In this document: positions 1-8,572 of the stretch, piece after piece
Layout: the number at the start of each line of letters is the position of its first letter
Position numbering within the stretch: the first letter of the stretch is position 1
Source: TMED88 sp964515335
GTDB taxonomy: Bacteria; Myxococcota_A; UBA9160; UBA4427
Reading direction: 5' to 3'
Assembly: GCA_964515335.1 (NCBI GenBank)
Contig: CAZETS010000022.1
Location: forward strand, 5,547 to 69,546
Length of the DNA stretch: 64,000 nt
The notes under the pieces: model-generated
The model's input: the letters and a program-made list of their open reading frames with translations, nothing else
Told to the model about the DNA's origin: nothing
The model's database searches: none
Program-made: the position numbers and the translations under genes

Positions 1-164
1 ACGCGCAGGAGTGCGTCGGGAGAGAGCACGGGGCCGGGTACGACCACCACGAGGTGCTCGTGCAGGGCCTTCACGAGTTGATCGCGCGCCGAATCATCGA
101 AGCGCTCGAGGTCGAGCCCCTCGATTCGCGCGCCGAGCGATCCGGCCAGGCGTCGTATGTGCAA
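1..164 (-). CDS. TauD/TfdA-family dioxygenase, N-terminal fragment
   Basis: A TTG codon at 162-164 opens a leftward frame that stays open to the window edge, about 54 codons. A GGAGGAG stretch lies about 8 bases upstream of it. The product begins MHIRRLAGSLGARIEGLDL and continues with an HEHLVVVVPG segment followed by LSP. This is the N-terminal pattern of Fe(II)/2-oxoglutarate dioxygenases of the TauD/TfdA family, where a start like IxPLxxxLGAEIxGxDL leads to a HxxLvFxxQxLsP strand. The catalytic HxD and distal His would lie beyond the edge, so the substrate cannot be guessed. The TTG start is chosen from the ribosome site; the family call is moderate. Confidence 0.6.
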   Translation of the reverse strand, partial: MHIRRLAGSLGARIEGLDLERFDDSARDQLVKALHEHLVVVVPGPVLSPDALLR

Positions 165-352
165 GGCTCACTCCTCCTCGACCCGAAACATGTTGACACA
201 GACGGCAGGCCGACTCTTCCTCGCCCGCCGGGCCGCCTGTGGCCCGATCGGCCGCCACGCGGGTACAGTGTCGCCGCACTGCGGCTCGCGAACGTCCGTC
301 CACCAGCGAGAATCCACGGGATGCCCGAACCCCGCCCGAAGAAAGCCCCATC

Positions 353-2587
353 GTGTTGAGGAAGTTCGTCATCCGGGGCTTGCTGCCGCTCGCCGGTCTG
401 GCCGCGGCGGGAGCGGTCTTCGTCTATCTCGTCGGCATCGGCGTCGGCGGCCAATTGCGGGGCCGCGGCGAGGTCAGCCCGCACCCCATCTCCGAAGCCC
501 GGCTCGACGCACGCCTCGCTGCGCAGCGCGATGCGGTGCCCGACCTCGCCGAGCCCTCGCAGATCCTCTTCGGCGACCTGCACGTGCACACGACCTGGTC
601 GGGCGATGCCTTCGTCTTCTCACTGCCGATCTTCCAGGGCGAGGGAGCACACCCGCCTGCCGATGCGTGCGACTTCGCACGCCACTGCGCGGCGCTCGAC
701 TTCTGGAGCATCAACGATCACGCCGAGGCGCTGACTCCGCGCCAGTGGGACGAGACCCGCCAGGCCGTGCGTGAGTGCAACGCCGTGGCGGCCGACGCGG
801 CAAACCCCGACCTCGTGACCTACCTCGGCTGGGAGTGGACGCAGTCGGCGCCCCCGAACCCCGGCCCCGACGACCGCATCCACTACGGGCACAAGAACGT
901 GGTGCTGCTCGAGCAGGAGGAGGGCCGCGTCCCGACCCGGCCGATCGGCGCCGGCTCGGGCGGGCTCTTTTCCGGAGGCGTGCCTTCGGGGGCGTGGCCG
1001 CTGGTGCGGTTCGGCATGACGCTGCGAGACTGGCCCGACCTGCAGCCCTACCTCGACTTCAACGCATTCGCCGACGAGGTGGCCGGGCTCGAGGTATGCG
1101 AAAAGGGCGTGCCCGTGCGCGAGCTGCCGGACACGTGCCTCGAAGGCGCCGAGACGCCCGAGCTGCTCTTCGAGAAGCTCGACGACTGGGGCTACCCGAG
1201 CCTCGTGATTCCGCACGGGACGGCGTGGGGCATCCACGCGCCGCCCGAAGCGAAGCTGGCGCAACAGCTCTCGAGGGCCGACCACGACCCCGAACGGCAG
1301 CGCCTCTTCGAGGTGTACTCGGGGCACGGCGGCAGTGAACGATTCGTGGAGATGCAGGACAGCACCGTCGACGAGAACGGCGCCGCGGTGTGCGCGCCGC
1401 CGACCGACGACTACGAGCCGTGCTGTTGGCGCGCGGGCGAGATCGTACGCGAACGCTGTACGGCGAACGGCTTCGATGCGGCCACCTGCGAGCGCCGCGC
1501 GATCGACGCGCGAGCCGCGGCGCTCGCGACGAATCCTCCCGAATCGACCATCGCCGGCTCGACGGCCGCCGATTGGCGCGAGTGCGGGCAGGCCGCCTCG
1601 AGCTTTTTGCCCGCGTATCTCTATCGACCGGACATGAGCGCACAGGCGGGGCTCGCTCTGCGCGCAGGAGATGGCTCGACCTACCGCTACGGTCTGATCG
1701 GCTCGAGCGACAACCACAAAGCGCGCGCCGGGGCCGGCTACAAAGAGGTGGACCGCAAGGCCTTCGGCGACGCCTATGGGCTCAGCGACCCCTGGCACGA
1801 GACCCTCTCGCCCAAGGACGCACCGGGCGACGCGACGCTCGCCGAGCCCCGACTTCTGGCGGGGTTGATGGTCGGCTTCGAGCGGGGGGCTTCCTTCTAC
1901 TACACGGGCGGGCTCGTTGCCGTACACAGCCGCGGCCGGGACCGCGAGTCGATCTTCGAGGCGCTGCACGCCCGCAACACCTATGCGACGTCGGGTCCGC
2001 GAATTCTGCTCTGGTTCGATCTGCTGAACGGCCCGGGCGGCCTCGAGCGACCGATGGGCAGCGTCGTCGATGCCGGCGCCGAGACGCCGCGCTTCCGCGT
2101 GCGCGCAGCCGGAGCATTCGAGCAGCAGCCGGGCTGCCCCGAATCGGCCGTGCGCGGGCTCGGCCCCGAACGCCTCGAGCTGCTCTGCCGCGGAGAGTGC
2201 CATCACCCCGGCGACTCTCGCCATCCGATCACCCGCATCGAGGTCGTCCGCATCGTCAAGCAGGCGCACCCCGAAGAGCCGATCGAGCCGCTCATAGAGG
2301 ACCCGTGGCTCACCCTGCCCTGCCCCGGCGACGGCAGCGGATGCAGCGTCGAGTTCGCGGGCGAGCCGGCCGAGCCGGGACGCGAAGTGGTCTACTACGT
2401 GCGCGCCCTGCAGGCCCCGACGCCGGCAGTCAACGGCGACCCGATGCGCTGTGAGCGAGACGCCTACGGGCGCTGCATCGAGGCGCGGGGCTGCCCCGCG
2501 GCCGGGCCCGAATTCGACGCGAGCGACGACTGCCTGGCGCCTGTGGAAGAACGCGCCTGGTCGTCGCCGATCTTCGTTCGGGGTTGA
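353..2587 (+). CDS. Membrane-anchored DUF3604 (PHP-like) protein
   Basis: This 744-residue protein starts at GTG 353, which puts a hydrophobic anchor (about residues 8-30, MLRKFVIRGLLPLAGLAAAG onward) directly at the N terminus. An upstream ATG at 239 would add 38 arginine-rich residues with no ribosome site and is rejected. The body matches DUF3604, a family with PHP-phosphoesterase-like metal motifs: GDLHVHT (H77, H79), SINDH (about D122-H123) and SSDNHKARAG (H455). The domain should face the periplasm. The middle is rich in cysteine (CC near residue 362 and several more), consistent with an exported protein holding disulfides. The substrate is unknown. It stands alone, with the next gene converging from the other strand. 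Confidence 0.85.
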   Translation: MLRKFVIRGLLPLAGLAAAGAVFVYLVGIGVGGQLRGRGEVSPHPISEARLDARLAAQRDAVPDLAEPSQILFGDLHVHTTWSGDAFVFSLPIFQGEGAHPPADACDFARHCAALDFWSINDHAEALTPRQWDETRQAVRECNAVAADAANPDLVTYLGWEWTQSAPPNPGPDDRIHYGHKNVVLLEQEEGRVPTRPIGAGSGGLFSGGVPSGAWPLVRFGMTLRDWPDLQPYLDFNAFADEVAGLEVCEKGVPVRELPDTCLEGAETPELLFEKLDDWGYPSLVIPHGTAWGIHAPPEAKLAQQLSRADHDPERQRLFEVYSGHGGSERFVEMQDSTVDENGAAVCAPPTDDYEPCCWRAGEIVRERCTANGFDAATCERRAIDARAAALATNPPESTIAGSTAADWRECGQAASSFLPAYLYRPDMSAQAGLALRAGDGSTYRYGLIGSSDNHKARAGAGYKEVDRKAFGDAYGLSDPWHETLSPKDAPGDATLAEPRLLAGLMVGFERGASFYYTGGLVAVHSRGRDRESIFEALHARNTYATSGPRILLWFDLLNGPGGLERPMGSVVDAGAETPRFRVRAAGAFEQQPGCPESAVRGLGPERLELLCRGECHHPGDSRHPITRIEVVRIVKQAHPEEPIEPLIEDPWLTLPCPGDGSGCSVEFAGEPAEPGREVVYYVRALQAPTPAVNGDPMRCERDAYGRCIEARGCPAAGPEFDASDDCLAPVEERAWSSPIFVRG

Positions 2588-2622
2588 GCGCCGCGGCCGA
2601 GCGCGCCGGACCCGCTGCGCGC

Positions 2623-3360
2623 TCAGCCTCCCGAACCCGGCTCCATCGCGGCGCCGGCCCCGCCCCCGCCGCCGCGGAGCCGCTCCGCGACGCTCCGCAT
2701 CGTCGGCCATTCGACACCCGCGAGCCTTCCCAGCAGGCCTTCGAGCCCGGCGGCGGCGGCCTCGTCCATGATCTCGTGGTGCAGCTCGATTCCCGCGTAG
2801 CCCCGGTCGGCCAGGAGCGCCTCCACCTCTTCGAACGTGGCATCCCATGGCTTGTGGACCGGCTGCGGGCGCCACTTCACCGGGTCGGTCGTCATCGGCA
2901 CGCGCGGCACTCGAGGGCTCTCGGGGGACGATGACGTTTCGATCACCGAGACCGCGAGGTACTGCTCGTCCGCGAGGACCTCGAGGGTCGATTCGCCGAG
3001 TCGGTCCCACGGCGGAACGAAGATCGGCTCGAACAATGAGCCGAGTCGCCGCTCGAGAATTCGACGACCCGCGAGAACGTCGCTGCGCTGCTCCTCGACC
3101 CCCCGCTCGTCTCCGAACTCGAAGCGGCGCTTGCCGGTGCCGCGGTCGAGGTGAAGGTAGCCGTGCTGTTGGGCCGAGACGGGCGTCCGGGAGCGTGCCG
3201 CGCGCTCGAGCAGCCGTCCCGCTTCGTCGGCCGTGAGATCGGCCGGGATCACTCCGAGGTGGACGGGAGCACCGTGATCCTCCAGCACCGTCCACACGCG
3301 CTCGAGCCGGTCGCAGAGGCCTCGAACATCGTCGAGGCGGATCACGACTTCACGGTTCAT
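2623..3360 (-). CDS. Polysaccharide deacetylase-like protein
   Basis: A 245-residue protein whose ATG (3358-3360) overlaps the stop of the upstream glycosyltransferase as ATGA, so the two are probably translationally coupled. A second in-frame ATG two codons upstream is possible. Visible motifs are an early VVIRLDDV strand with two aspartates, a QHGYLHLD segment with two histidines, FVPPWDRL (the F-[IV]-PP-x motif of NodB-like and DUF2334-like deacetylases) and ELHHEIMD near the C terminus. These fit a carbohydrate-esterase-4-like barrel acting on N-acetylated sugars. The C terminus is a glycine- and alanine-rich tail. There is no signal peptide. Its pairing with a glycosyltransferase suggests a role in tailoring a glycan or glycolipid. 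Confidence 0.7.
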   Translation of the reverse strand: MNREVVIRLDDVRGLCDRLERVWTVLEDHGAPVHLGVIPADLTADEAGRLLERAARSRTPVSAQQHGYLHLDRGTGKRRFEFGDERGVEEQRSDVLAGRRILERRLGSLFEPIFVPPWDRLGESTLEVLADEQYLAVSVIETSSSPESPRVPRVPMTTDPVKWRPQPVHKPWDATFEEVEALLADRGYAGIELHHEIMDEAAAAGLEGLLGRLAGVEWPTMRSVAERLRGGGGGAGAAMEPGSGG

Positions 3361-4403
3361 TGCCATCGGGAGCCCAGCGCATCGACGTAGGTCCGCGCAC
3401 GCTGCATCCAGCCGTGACGATCCACCATGTACTGCATGACGCGCGGGTCGCGCGCGCCCGAACCCAACGCCTCGATCGTCTTCGCTGCGAGATCGTCGAG
3501 ATCGTCGTATGCCGCCACCGCACCGTGGCCCGTTTCCGCGATGACGCCTCGGTTCGGAACGACCGACTCCGTGACCACCGGAAGGCCGCTCCGGAGGTAG
3601 TAGTAGATCTTCGACAGCTCGGACTCGAAGACGTCTGCACTCGGAGCCAACGCAACCCCTACGTGGGCATGCAGCATGTACTGCCACGCCTCCGCCTGGT
3701 CGACCGGGCCGTGAACGTGCACCACGGATTCGTCGAGCGGCTCCGAATCGCCGGCATAGTGCAGCAGGCTGTTCTTGCCGACGAAGTGCAGCTCGATGTC
3801 CGCGCTCTCGCTCCGCAGGCGGCGGGCGAGCCGGTTCAGCACGCCCGGGAAGCGGTGCGACGTCAGCGACCCGCAAAAGAGCACGATGCGGCGGTCGCCG
3901 GGGAAGGGGTTGGCGGCGGGCTCGGGAATGACTTCGGGGCAACCCGTCGGCACGATCAGGACCCGGGCCGACTCACCGTAGATGCGCCTCCAACGCTCGG
4001 CGTTCACCTCGTCGTTGAAGGCCACCATGGACGCCATCTCGCTGATGCGCTGCTGCTGCCGCATCAGCTCTTCGCGCCGGCCGTCGTCGCGGCGTGGATG
4101 CCGTTCGTCCACGACACGGCACATGCGCACGATCAGGTTGGGATGGGGCGGGACGAGATCGATCGAAGCCTGATAGCAGACCTTCAACGCATCGTAGTCA
4201 CGCCATTCGGCCGACCGCGCGGACTTGACCTTGACGCCGCCGAATCGCTCCACGTCCCGCCTCCGGTCGGTCACGAGGTGGGTCTTGAATCCGTGGGACT
4301 TGAAGCACTTGCCCATCGCGGCCCAACGGATCATGTCCATGCCCGCCATGCCGTGCGCGGGGTTGGCTGAGTAGACGAGTGCGATTCGCCTCACGGTCGC
4401 CAT
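3357..4403 (-). CDS. GT-B-fold glycosyltransferase (GT4-like)
   Basis: The protein has 348 residues. The N-terminal half carries a Rossmann-like start (RRIALVYSANPAHGMAG). The C-terminal half has the usual sugar-nucleotide-binding layout: VLFCGSLTSHRFPG around residue 175, a VHVHGPVD strand, then ESELSKIYYYL followed by GLPVVTE around residue 280, equivalent to the ExxG/PVVxT region of GT4 enzymes. No membrane segment is seen, so it should be cytosolic or peripheral. It overlaps the following deacetylase-like gene by four bases. Donor and acceptor are not deducible. The pair could build and then deacetylate an N-acetyl sugar on a lipid carrier, by inference from the pairing alone. Confidence 0.75.
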   Translation of the reverse strand: MATVRRIALVYSANPAHGMAGMDMIRWAAMGKCFKSHGFKTHLVTDRRRDVERFGGVKVKSARSAEWRDYDALKVCYQASIDLVPPHPNLIVRMCRVVDERHPRRDDGRREELMRQQQRISEMASMVAFNDEVNAERWRRIYGESARVLIVPTGCPEVIPEPAANPFPGDRRIVLFCGSLTSHRFPGVLNRLARRLRSESADIELHFVGKNSLLHYAGDSEPLDESVVHVHGPVDQAEAWQYMLHAHVGVALAPSADVFESELSKIYYYLRSGLPVVTESVVPNRGVIAETGHGAVAAYDDLDDLAAKTIEALGSGARDPRVMQYMVDRHGWMQRARTYVDALGSRWQ

Positions 4404-4583
4404 TCTCCGGGTCGAAGATCCGATGAGCCGGCTCGAATGCTAGCCGCAGAGTCCCGCAGACGGGGCCCGCCCCGCACCCCCCGGGAAGAGCCGGCACTCG
4501 AGCGGCCGGAACCGCTCTGCGTGGAAAATCGATCGGTGCTACCGAGCGGTGAGCGCTCGGGTTGGCGCGCACGGGGAGGGGCA

Positions 4584-5039
4584 GTGGCGAAGAGTGCGGT
4601 TCTCGTTGCGGGATTGGCTCTGTGTTCGGTGATCGGCTGCAACGGCCCGCTGCCGTTTCTATCCGGCGGGCGTCTCCACGGCGAGGTGCGGCCGGCGCCC
4701 GCCAGTTGGGCGTTTCCGGAAGACTTCGGGGTCATCCAGCTCGAGACCGATCCCGAAGATCCCTATTCGGTGAACATCGCCTACACCCAGCTCGACAGTC
4801 GCCTCTACGTCTATGCCGGAGACACGAAGACCCGGTGGGTGCAGAACATGGAGGCGGATCCGAGGGTCCGGTTTCGCATCGGCGAGGTGATCTACGAGCT
4901 CGAAGCCGAACGGGTGACGGACGACGCCGAGTCGAACGCCTTCGCTCGGGCCTGGGTGGATCACTCCGTGTTCCACCGCGATCCCGCGACGCTCGACGAA
5001 CGCTGGCTCTACCGCCTGGTGGCGCGAACCCGGGACTGA
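4584..5039 (+). CDS. Small lipoprotein with FMN/F420-type split-barrel domain
   Basis: GTG at 4584 is preceded by GGGGAGGGGC, a good ribosome site, and gives a 151-residue product starting MAKSAVLVAGLALCSVIGC. This is a lipoprotein signal with a VIGC lipobox. The body (VNIAYTQLDSRLYVYAG, then WVQNMEADPRVRFRIG, then a YELEAERV strand) resembles pyridoxamine-phosphate-oxidase-like or deazaflavin-dependent nitroreductase split barrels, in which a short peptide surrounds a flavin or F420. Lipidation is unusual for that fold, so the cofactor and location need care. An upstream ATG at 4437 would remove the signal from the N terminus and lacks a ribosome site. Confidence 0.65.
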   Translation: MAKSAVLVAGLALCSVIGCNGPLPFLSGGRLHGEVRPAPASWAFPEDFGVIQLETDPEDPYSVNIAYTQLDSRLYVYAGDTKTRWVQNMEADPRVRFRIGEVIYELEAERVTDDAESNAFARAWVDHSVFHRDPATLDERWLYRLVARTRD

Positions 5040-5058
5040 CGGCCCTTTGGTCTGCTCC

Positions 5059-5083
5059 CATCCGCCGAGGGTCCGGGCGGATG
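5059..5083. terminator. Bidirectional hairpin between convergent genes
   Basis: A perfect 8-bp stem (CATCCGCC at 5059-5066 with GGCGGATG at 5076-5083) and a 9-base loop sit in the 79-base gap between the small lipoprotein gene and the converging dehydrogenase gene. There is no T run, so termination could need Rho or be weak. Confidence 0.45.
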
Positions 5084-5118
5084 CCGCCGAGCCGAAGACG
5101 TGGGGCTCTACCGCGGCC

Positions 5119-6465
5119 CTACGGCCAGATCCCCCGAGCCAGCGCTACGCGAGCCAGCTTGCGCACCGCCATCACGAAGGCGCTCGTGCGCAGATCGATC
5201 GGATCGAGATCGCCCTCGAGAAACGGCCGCTTGTGGACCAGCTCGTGCCGCTGAGCCTCGATCTCCTCGCGCCTGGCGACCAGCTCGCGTTGCGTGAGCA
5301 GCACCCGGTCGGCCGCGCGGGTCATCCTGCGCTCGAGCTTCTCGTGGACCTCCGATAGATCCCACTGCTGGTTCTCGTTGTTCTGGACCCACTCGAAGTA
5401 GCTGACCGTCACGCCGCCCGCGTTCGCCAGGATGTCGGGCACGACCGCAATCCCCCGCTCGAAAAGGATCCTGTCCGCCGCCGGCGTGGTCGGGCCGTTC
5501 GCGCCCTCGACGACCATGCGGGCCCGGATGCGCTCCGCGTTGTCCTCCCGGATCTGACTCTCGAGCGCCGCCGGCAGCAGGATGTCGCAGGGCAGCTCGA
5601 GCAGCTCGTCGCTGCCGAGCGTGATCGCGTGCGGGACGCCGACGATCGTGCCGGCCGTCTCGCGATGGGCCTCGACCCGATCGAGGTCGAGGCCCTCCTC
5701 GTTGCAGATCCCGCCCTTCGAGTCGGCGAGACCGACGATCCGCGCGCCGGCGTCCCGAAACAGCCGCGCCGCGTTGCGCCCCACGTCGCCGAACCCCTGG
5801 ATGACTACGCGCGCTCCATCGAGCGACGAGAGTCCGTCGACGACGCCCTTCTCGAGCAGGTGCCGGGCGGCGATCAGGCAGCCGTAGGCGGTGGCCTCGA
5901 GACGGCCCACCGAGCCGCCGATCTCGATCGGCTTGCCGGTGACGACGCCGAGATTGTTCTCACCCGGGTGGAGCATGTGATAGGTGTCGTAGATCCACGC
6001 CATCGTCTGCTCGTTGGTGTTGATGTCGGGCGCGGGGATGTCGCGGTGCGGACCGATGTTGTCGCCGAGCGCGGCCACGTAGCGGCGCGTGATGTGGCGA
6101 AGGTCGGCGTCGCTGAGCTCCTTGGGATCACAGACGACGCCGCCCTTGGCGCCGCCGAAGGGCACGTCGAGGACGGCGCACTTCCACGTCATCCAGGCGG
6201 CGAGCGCGCACACCTCGTCGGCGGTGACGTCCGGATGGAAGCGGATGCCGCCCTTCCCGGGCCCGCGTACACGATTGTGCACGACGCGGTACGCCTCGAA
6301 CGAGCGCACGTCGCCGTCGTCGAGCAGGATCGGCAGGCGCAACGCGATGACCTGCACGGGATACTGCAGGAATTCGACGAGTCCCGCCTTCAGCTCGGGC
6401 AGAAAGCGGATCGCGTGGGCGAACTGCGCCCTGGCGATTTCGAATGGATTCAGGTTCTCGGCCAT
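5119..6465 (-). CDS. gdhA: Glu/Leu/Phe/Val dehydrogenase
   Basis: A 448-residue protein starting MAENLNPFEIA. The family's oxidative-deamination core is clear: KGGIRFHPDV substrate loop, VPFGGAKGG with the catalytic lysine near residue 115, PAPDINT, TGKPIEIGGS, and a GFGDVGRNAAR dinucleotide-binding turn. The length matches hexameric NAD(P)-glutamate dehydrogenases, which interconvert glutamate and 2-oxoglutarate plus ammonia; leucine dehydrogenase is a less likely reading given the length. The reading frame extends 65 codons further upstream but without good starts. It diverges from the hydrogenase operon across a 140-base gap, so the two may share a control region. Confidence 0.9.
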   Translation of the reverse strand: MAENLNPFEIARAQFAHAIRFLPELKAGLVEFLQYPVQVIALRLPILLDDGDVRSFEAYRVVHNRVRGPGKGGIRFHPDVTADEVCALAAWMTWKCAVLDVPFGGAKGGVVCDPKELSDADLRHITRRYVAALGDNIGPHRDIPAPDINTNEQTMAWIYDTYHMLHPGENNLGVVTGKPIEIGGSVGRLEATAYGCLIAARHLLEKGVVDGLSSLDGARVVIQGFGDVGRNAARLFRDAGARIVGLADSKGGICNEEGLDLDRVEAHRETAGTIVGVPHAITLGSDELLELPCDILLPAALESQIREDNAERIRARMVVEGANGPTTPAADRILFERGIAVVPDILANAGGVTVSYFEWVQNNENQQWDLSEVHEKLERRMTRAADRVLLTQRELVARREEIEAQRHELVHKRPFLEGDLDPIDLRTSAFVMAVRKLARVALARGIWP

Positions 6466-6605
6466 CGCGTCGTGACTCGGGCGACTCCCGGCCAGCATAC
6501 CCCATCGGATCGTCAGCTTCGCCGCACACGCGCAGCTGTGTCGTTTGGCGACATCCGCTCGCGAGCCAGGCGAGCGAGCTGATATGATCCGCACGGAGGT
6601 CGCCG

Positions 6606-7724
6606 GTGGAGACGACGGGCACCGCGGAGCGCTGGCTGCCGCGCGGATCACTGCAGTCACTCCTCGACGAGCTCTTCGCAGGCGGGTACGAGACGCTCGG
6701 CCCGGTGCTTCGCGAGGGCAGCGTCACCTTCGCCCCGGTGCGTCGGGTCGACGAGCTGCCGGTCGGCCAGCGCGACGAGCAATCACCCGGGCGCTACCGC
6801 GCCGAGCCCGTCGGCGGCGAGCGCGTCTTCGACGTCGTCCATGGACACGCCGGTCTCAAGGGCCTCTGCTTCGCGCCGCGGGAAGAGCTGCTTCGCGTAG
6901 AGACCGAGGGCATCGGGCGCCCGTTCACCGCGGCGCCGACGCTGCCGCCCGCCCGCAAGCTCGCCGTGCTCGGCGCGCGGGCCTGCGACCTGGCCGGCCT
7001 GCGCGTGCAGGACCGCGTCTTCCTCTACGACCGCTACCCCGACCCGTACTATGCCGCCCGCCGAGAGGGCCTCCTGCTGATCGCGGTGAACTGCACGCGA
7101 TCGGTGTCCACCTGCTTCTGCACGTCGATGGGCACCGGCCCCGAGGCGAACGAGGGCTACGACATCTCGCTGACCGAGCTCGGCGAGGGCTTCGTCGCCC
7201 GCGCCGGAAGCCCAGCCGGCGCCGACCTGCTGGCGGCCCTGCGGCTCGAAGCGGCGCCCGCAGACAGGCTCGCCGAGGAGCGCGGCGCCCTCGACGCGTG
7301 CGCGGCGGGCATCGAGCGCCGCCTCGACACCGACGGCCTTCGCGACGCGCTCTTCGAGAGCCTCGAGCACCCGCGGTGGGACTCGGTCGCCGAGCGCTGC
7401 CTCTCGTGCGGCAACTGCACGATGGTCTGCCCCACCTGCTTCTGCCATGACGAGCGCGACGAGCCCGCCCTCGACGGCACCGGCGCGATCCGGGTGCGTC
7501 AGTGGGATTCGTGCTTCGATCGCGACCACGCGCAGATCCACGGAATCAACTTCAGGCCCCAGGTGCGCGAGCGCTACAGGCAGTGGCTCGTCCACAAGCT
7601 CGCGGGCTGGATCGACCAGTTCGGCACCTCGGGCTGCGTGGGTTGCGGGCGCTGCATCAGCTGGTGCCCGGTCGGGATCGACCTGACCGAGGAGGTGGCG
7701 GCCATTCGGGGAGAGCCCTCGTGA
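6606..7724 (+). CDS. hydB: Group 3b [NiFe] hydrogenase beta subunit (iron-sulfur)
   Basis: The first gene of the hydrogenase operon starts with GTG at 6606 after CGGAGGTCGCCG, and encodes 372 residues. It matches the beta subunit of NAD(P)-linked sulfhydrogenase-type complexes, which passes electrons between the gamma subunit and the hydrogenase pair. Two cysteine clusters for [4Fe-4S] centres are visible: CLSCGNC then CPTCFC from residue 265, and CVGCGRCxxxCP from residue 344. The middle has the family's CFCTSMG and RACDLAGL segments. No signal peptide or membrane segment is present, so the complex is cytosolic. Its stop overlaps the next start by four bases. Confidence 0.92.
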   Translation: METTGTAERWLPRGSLQSLLDELFAGGYETLGPVLREGSVTFAPVRRVDELPVGQRDEQSPGRYRAEPVGGERVFDVVHGHAGLKGLCFAPREELLRVETEGIGRPFTAAPTLPPARKLAVLGARACDLAGLRVQDRVFLYDRYPDPYYAARREGLLLIAVNCTRSVSTCFCTSMGTGPEANEGYDISLTELGEGFVARAGSPAGADLLAALRLEAAPADRLAEERGALDACAAGIERRLDTDGLRDALFESLEHPRWDSVAERCLSCGNCTMVCPTCFCHDERDEPALDGTGAIRVRQWDSCFDRDHAQIHGINFRPQVRERYRQWLVHKLAGWIDQFGTSGCVGCGRCISWCPVGIDLTEEVAAIRGEPS

Positions 7725-8572
7725 CGGCCGCCTCCCGGGCTTCGGCGCGAGCGCTCGTCCCCGAGCCGGCCGAGATCGTCGAGAAGCGCTCGTTCGGACC
7801 GGACATCCACGCCTATCGCATGCGGCTCTGCGATCCGGCGGCGCGGCCGCGCTTCGACTTCATGCAGGGACAGTTCAACATGGTCTACGTGCCGGGGGTC
7901 GGTGAGGTCGCCATCTCGATCTCGTCGGATCCGGACGACGCCGACCTCGAGCACACCATTCGCATCGTCGGCCGCACCACGCGCGTGATCGACCGGCTCG
8001 GCGTCGGCGACATCGTCGGCCTGCGCGGGCCCTACGGGGCGGCCTGGCCCCTGCTCGAGGCGCGCTTCAAGGACGTGCTGGTCGTGACCGGAGGCCTCGG
8101 CTGCGCGCCGGTGAGCGGCGCGATCGACTATATGTTCCGCCGGCGCGCGAGCTACGGCCGCATCACGCTTCTGCACGGCGTCAAGAAGCCCGCCGACATG
8201 GTGCACCGCGATCGCTTCGAGGCCTGGCGGCGCGAGCCCGACACGCGGGTGCTGCTCACCAGCGACGAGCCCGATCGCCAGTGGCGCGACCGGCTGGGCG
8301 TCGTCACCGAACTCTTCGACGAGGTCGAGGTCGACCCGGGCCGGACGATCGTGTTCATGTGCGGCCCCGAGGTGATGATGCGCTTCGCGGTCCGGATCCT
8401 CGGCAGCCGCGGCGTTTCGATGGAGCGGGTGTGGGTGTCGCTCGAGCGGAACATGAAGTGCGCGGTCGGCCTGTGCGGCCACTGCCAGTTCGGGCCCGAG
8501 TTCGTCTGCAAGGACGGACCGATCTTCCCCTTCGCGCGTGTCGCGCGCTGGTTCGGAGTGAAAGGCCTGTGA
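7721..8572 (+). CDS. hydG: Hydrogenase gamma subunit, FAD/NAD(P)-binding
   Basis: GTG at 7721 overlaps the hydB stop as GTGA and gives 283 residues; the open frame extends further upstream but only inside hydB. The protein is a ferredoxin-reductase-like module: an N-terminal flavin barrel (FMQGQFNMVYVPG, then an AISISSDP strand), a nucleotide-binding fold (VVTGGLGCAPVSG; FMCGPEVMM), and a C-terminal [2Fe-2S] motif CAVGLCGHCQFG with cysteines at 247, 252, 255 and one more about eight residues on. In group 3b enzymes this subunit reduces NAD(P)+ or oxidises NAD(P)H. It is coupled to hydD by a second GTGA overlap. Confidence 0.92.
   Translation: MTAASRASARALVPEPAEIVEKRSFGPDIHAYRMRLCDPAARPRFDFMQGQFNMVYVPGVGEVAISISSDPDDADLEHTIRIVGRTTRVIDRLGVGDIVGLRGPYGAAWPLLEARFKDVLVVTGGLGCAPVSGAIDYMFRRRASYGRITLLHGVKKPADMVHRDRFEAWRREPDTRVLLTSDEPDRQWRDRLGVVTELFDEVEVDPGRTIVFMCGPEVMMRFAVRILGSRGVSMERVWVSLERNMKCAVGLCGHCQFGPEFVCKDGPIFPFARVARWFGVKGL

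Noticed and set aside
239..352. ATG at 239 as start of the DUF3604 protein
   Set aside because: It would put 38 arginine-rich residues before the membrane anchor and lacks a ribosome site; GTG 353 fits better.
620..3295. An 891-codon minus-strand frame over the DUF3604 gene
   Set aside because: Antisense shadow; the plus strand has the signal anchor and PHP-like motifs.
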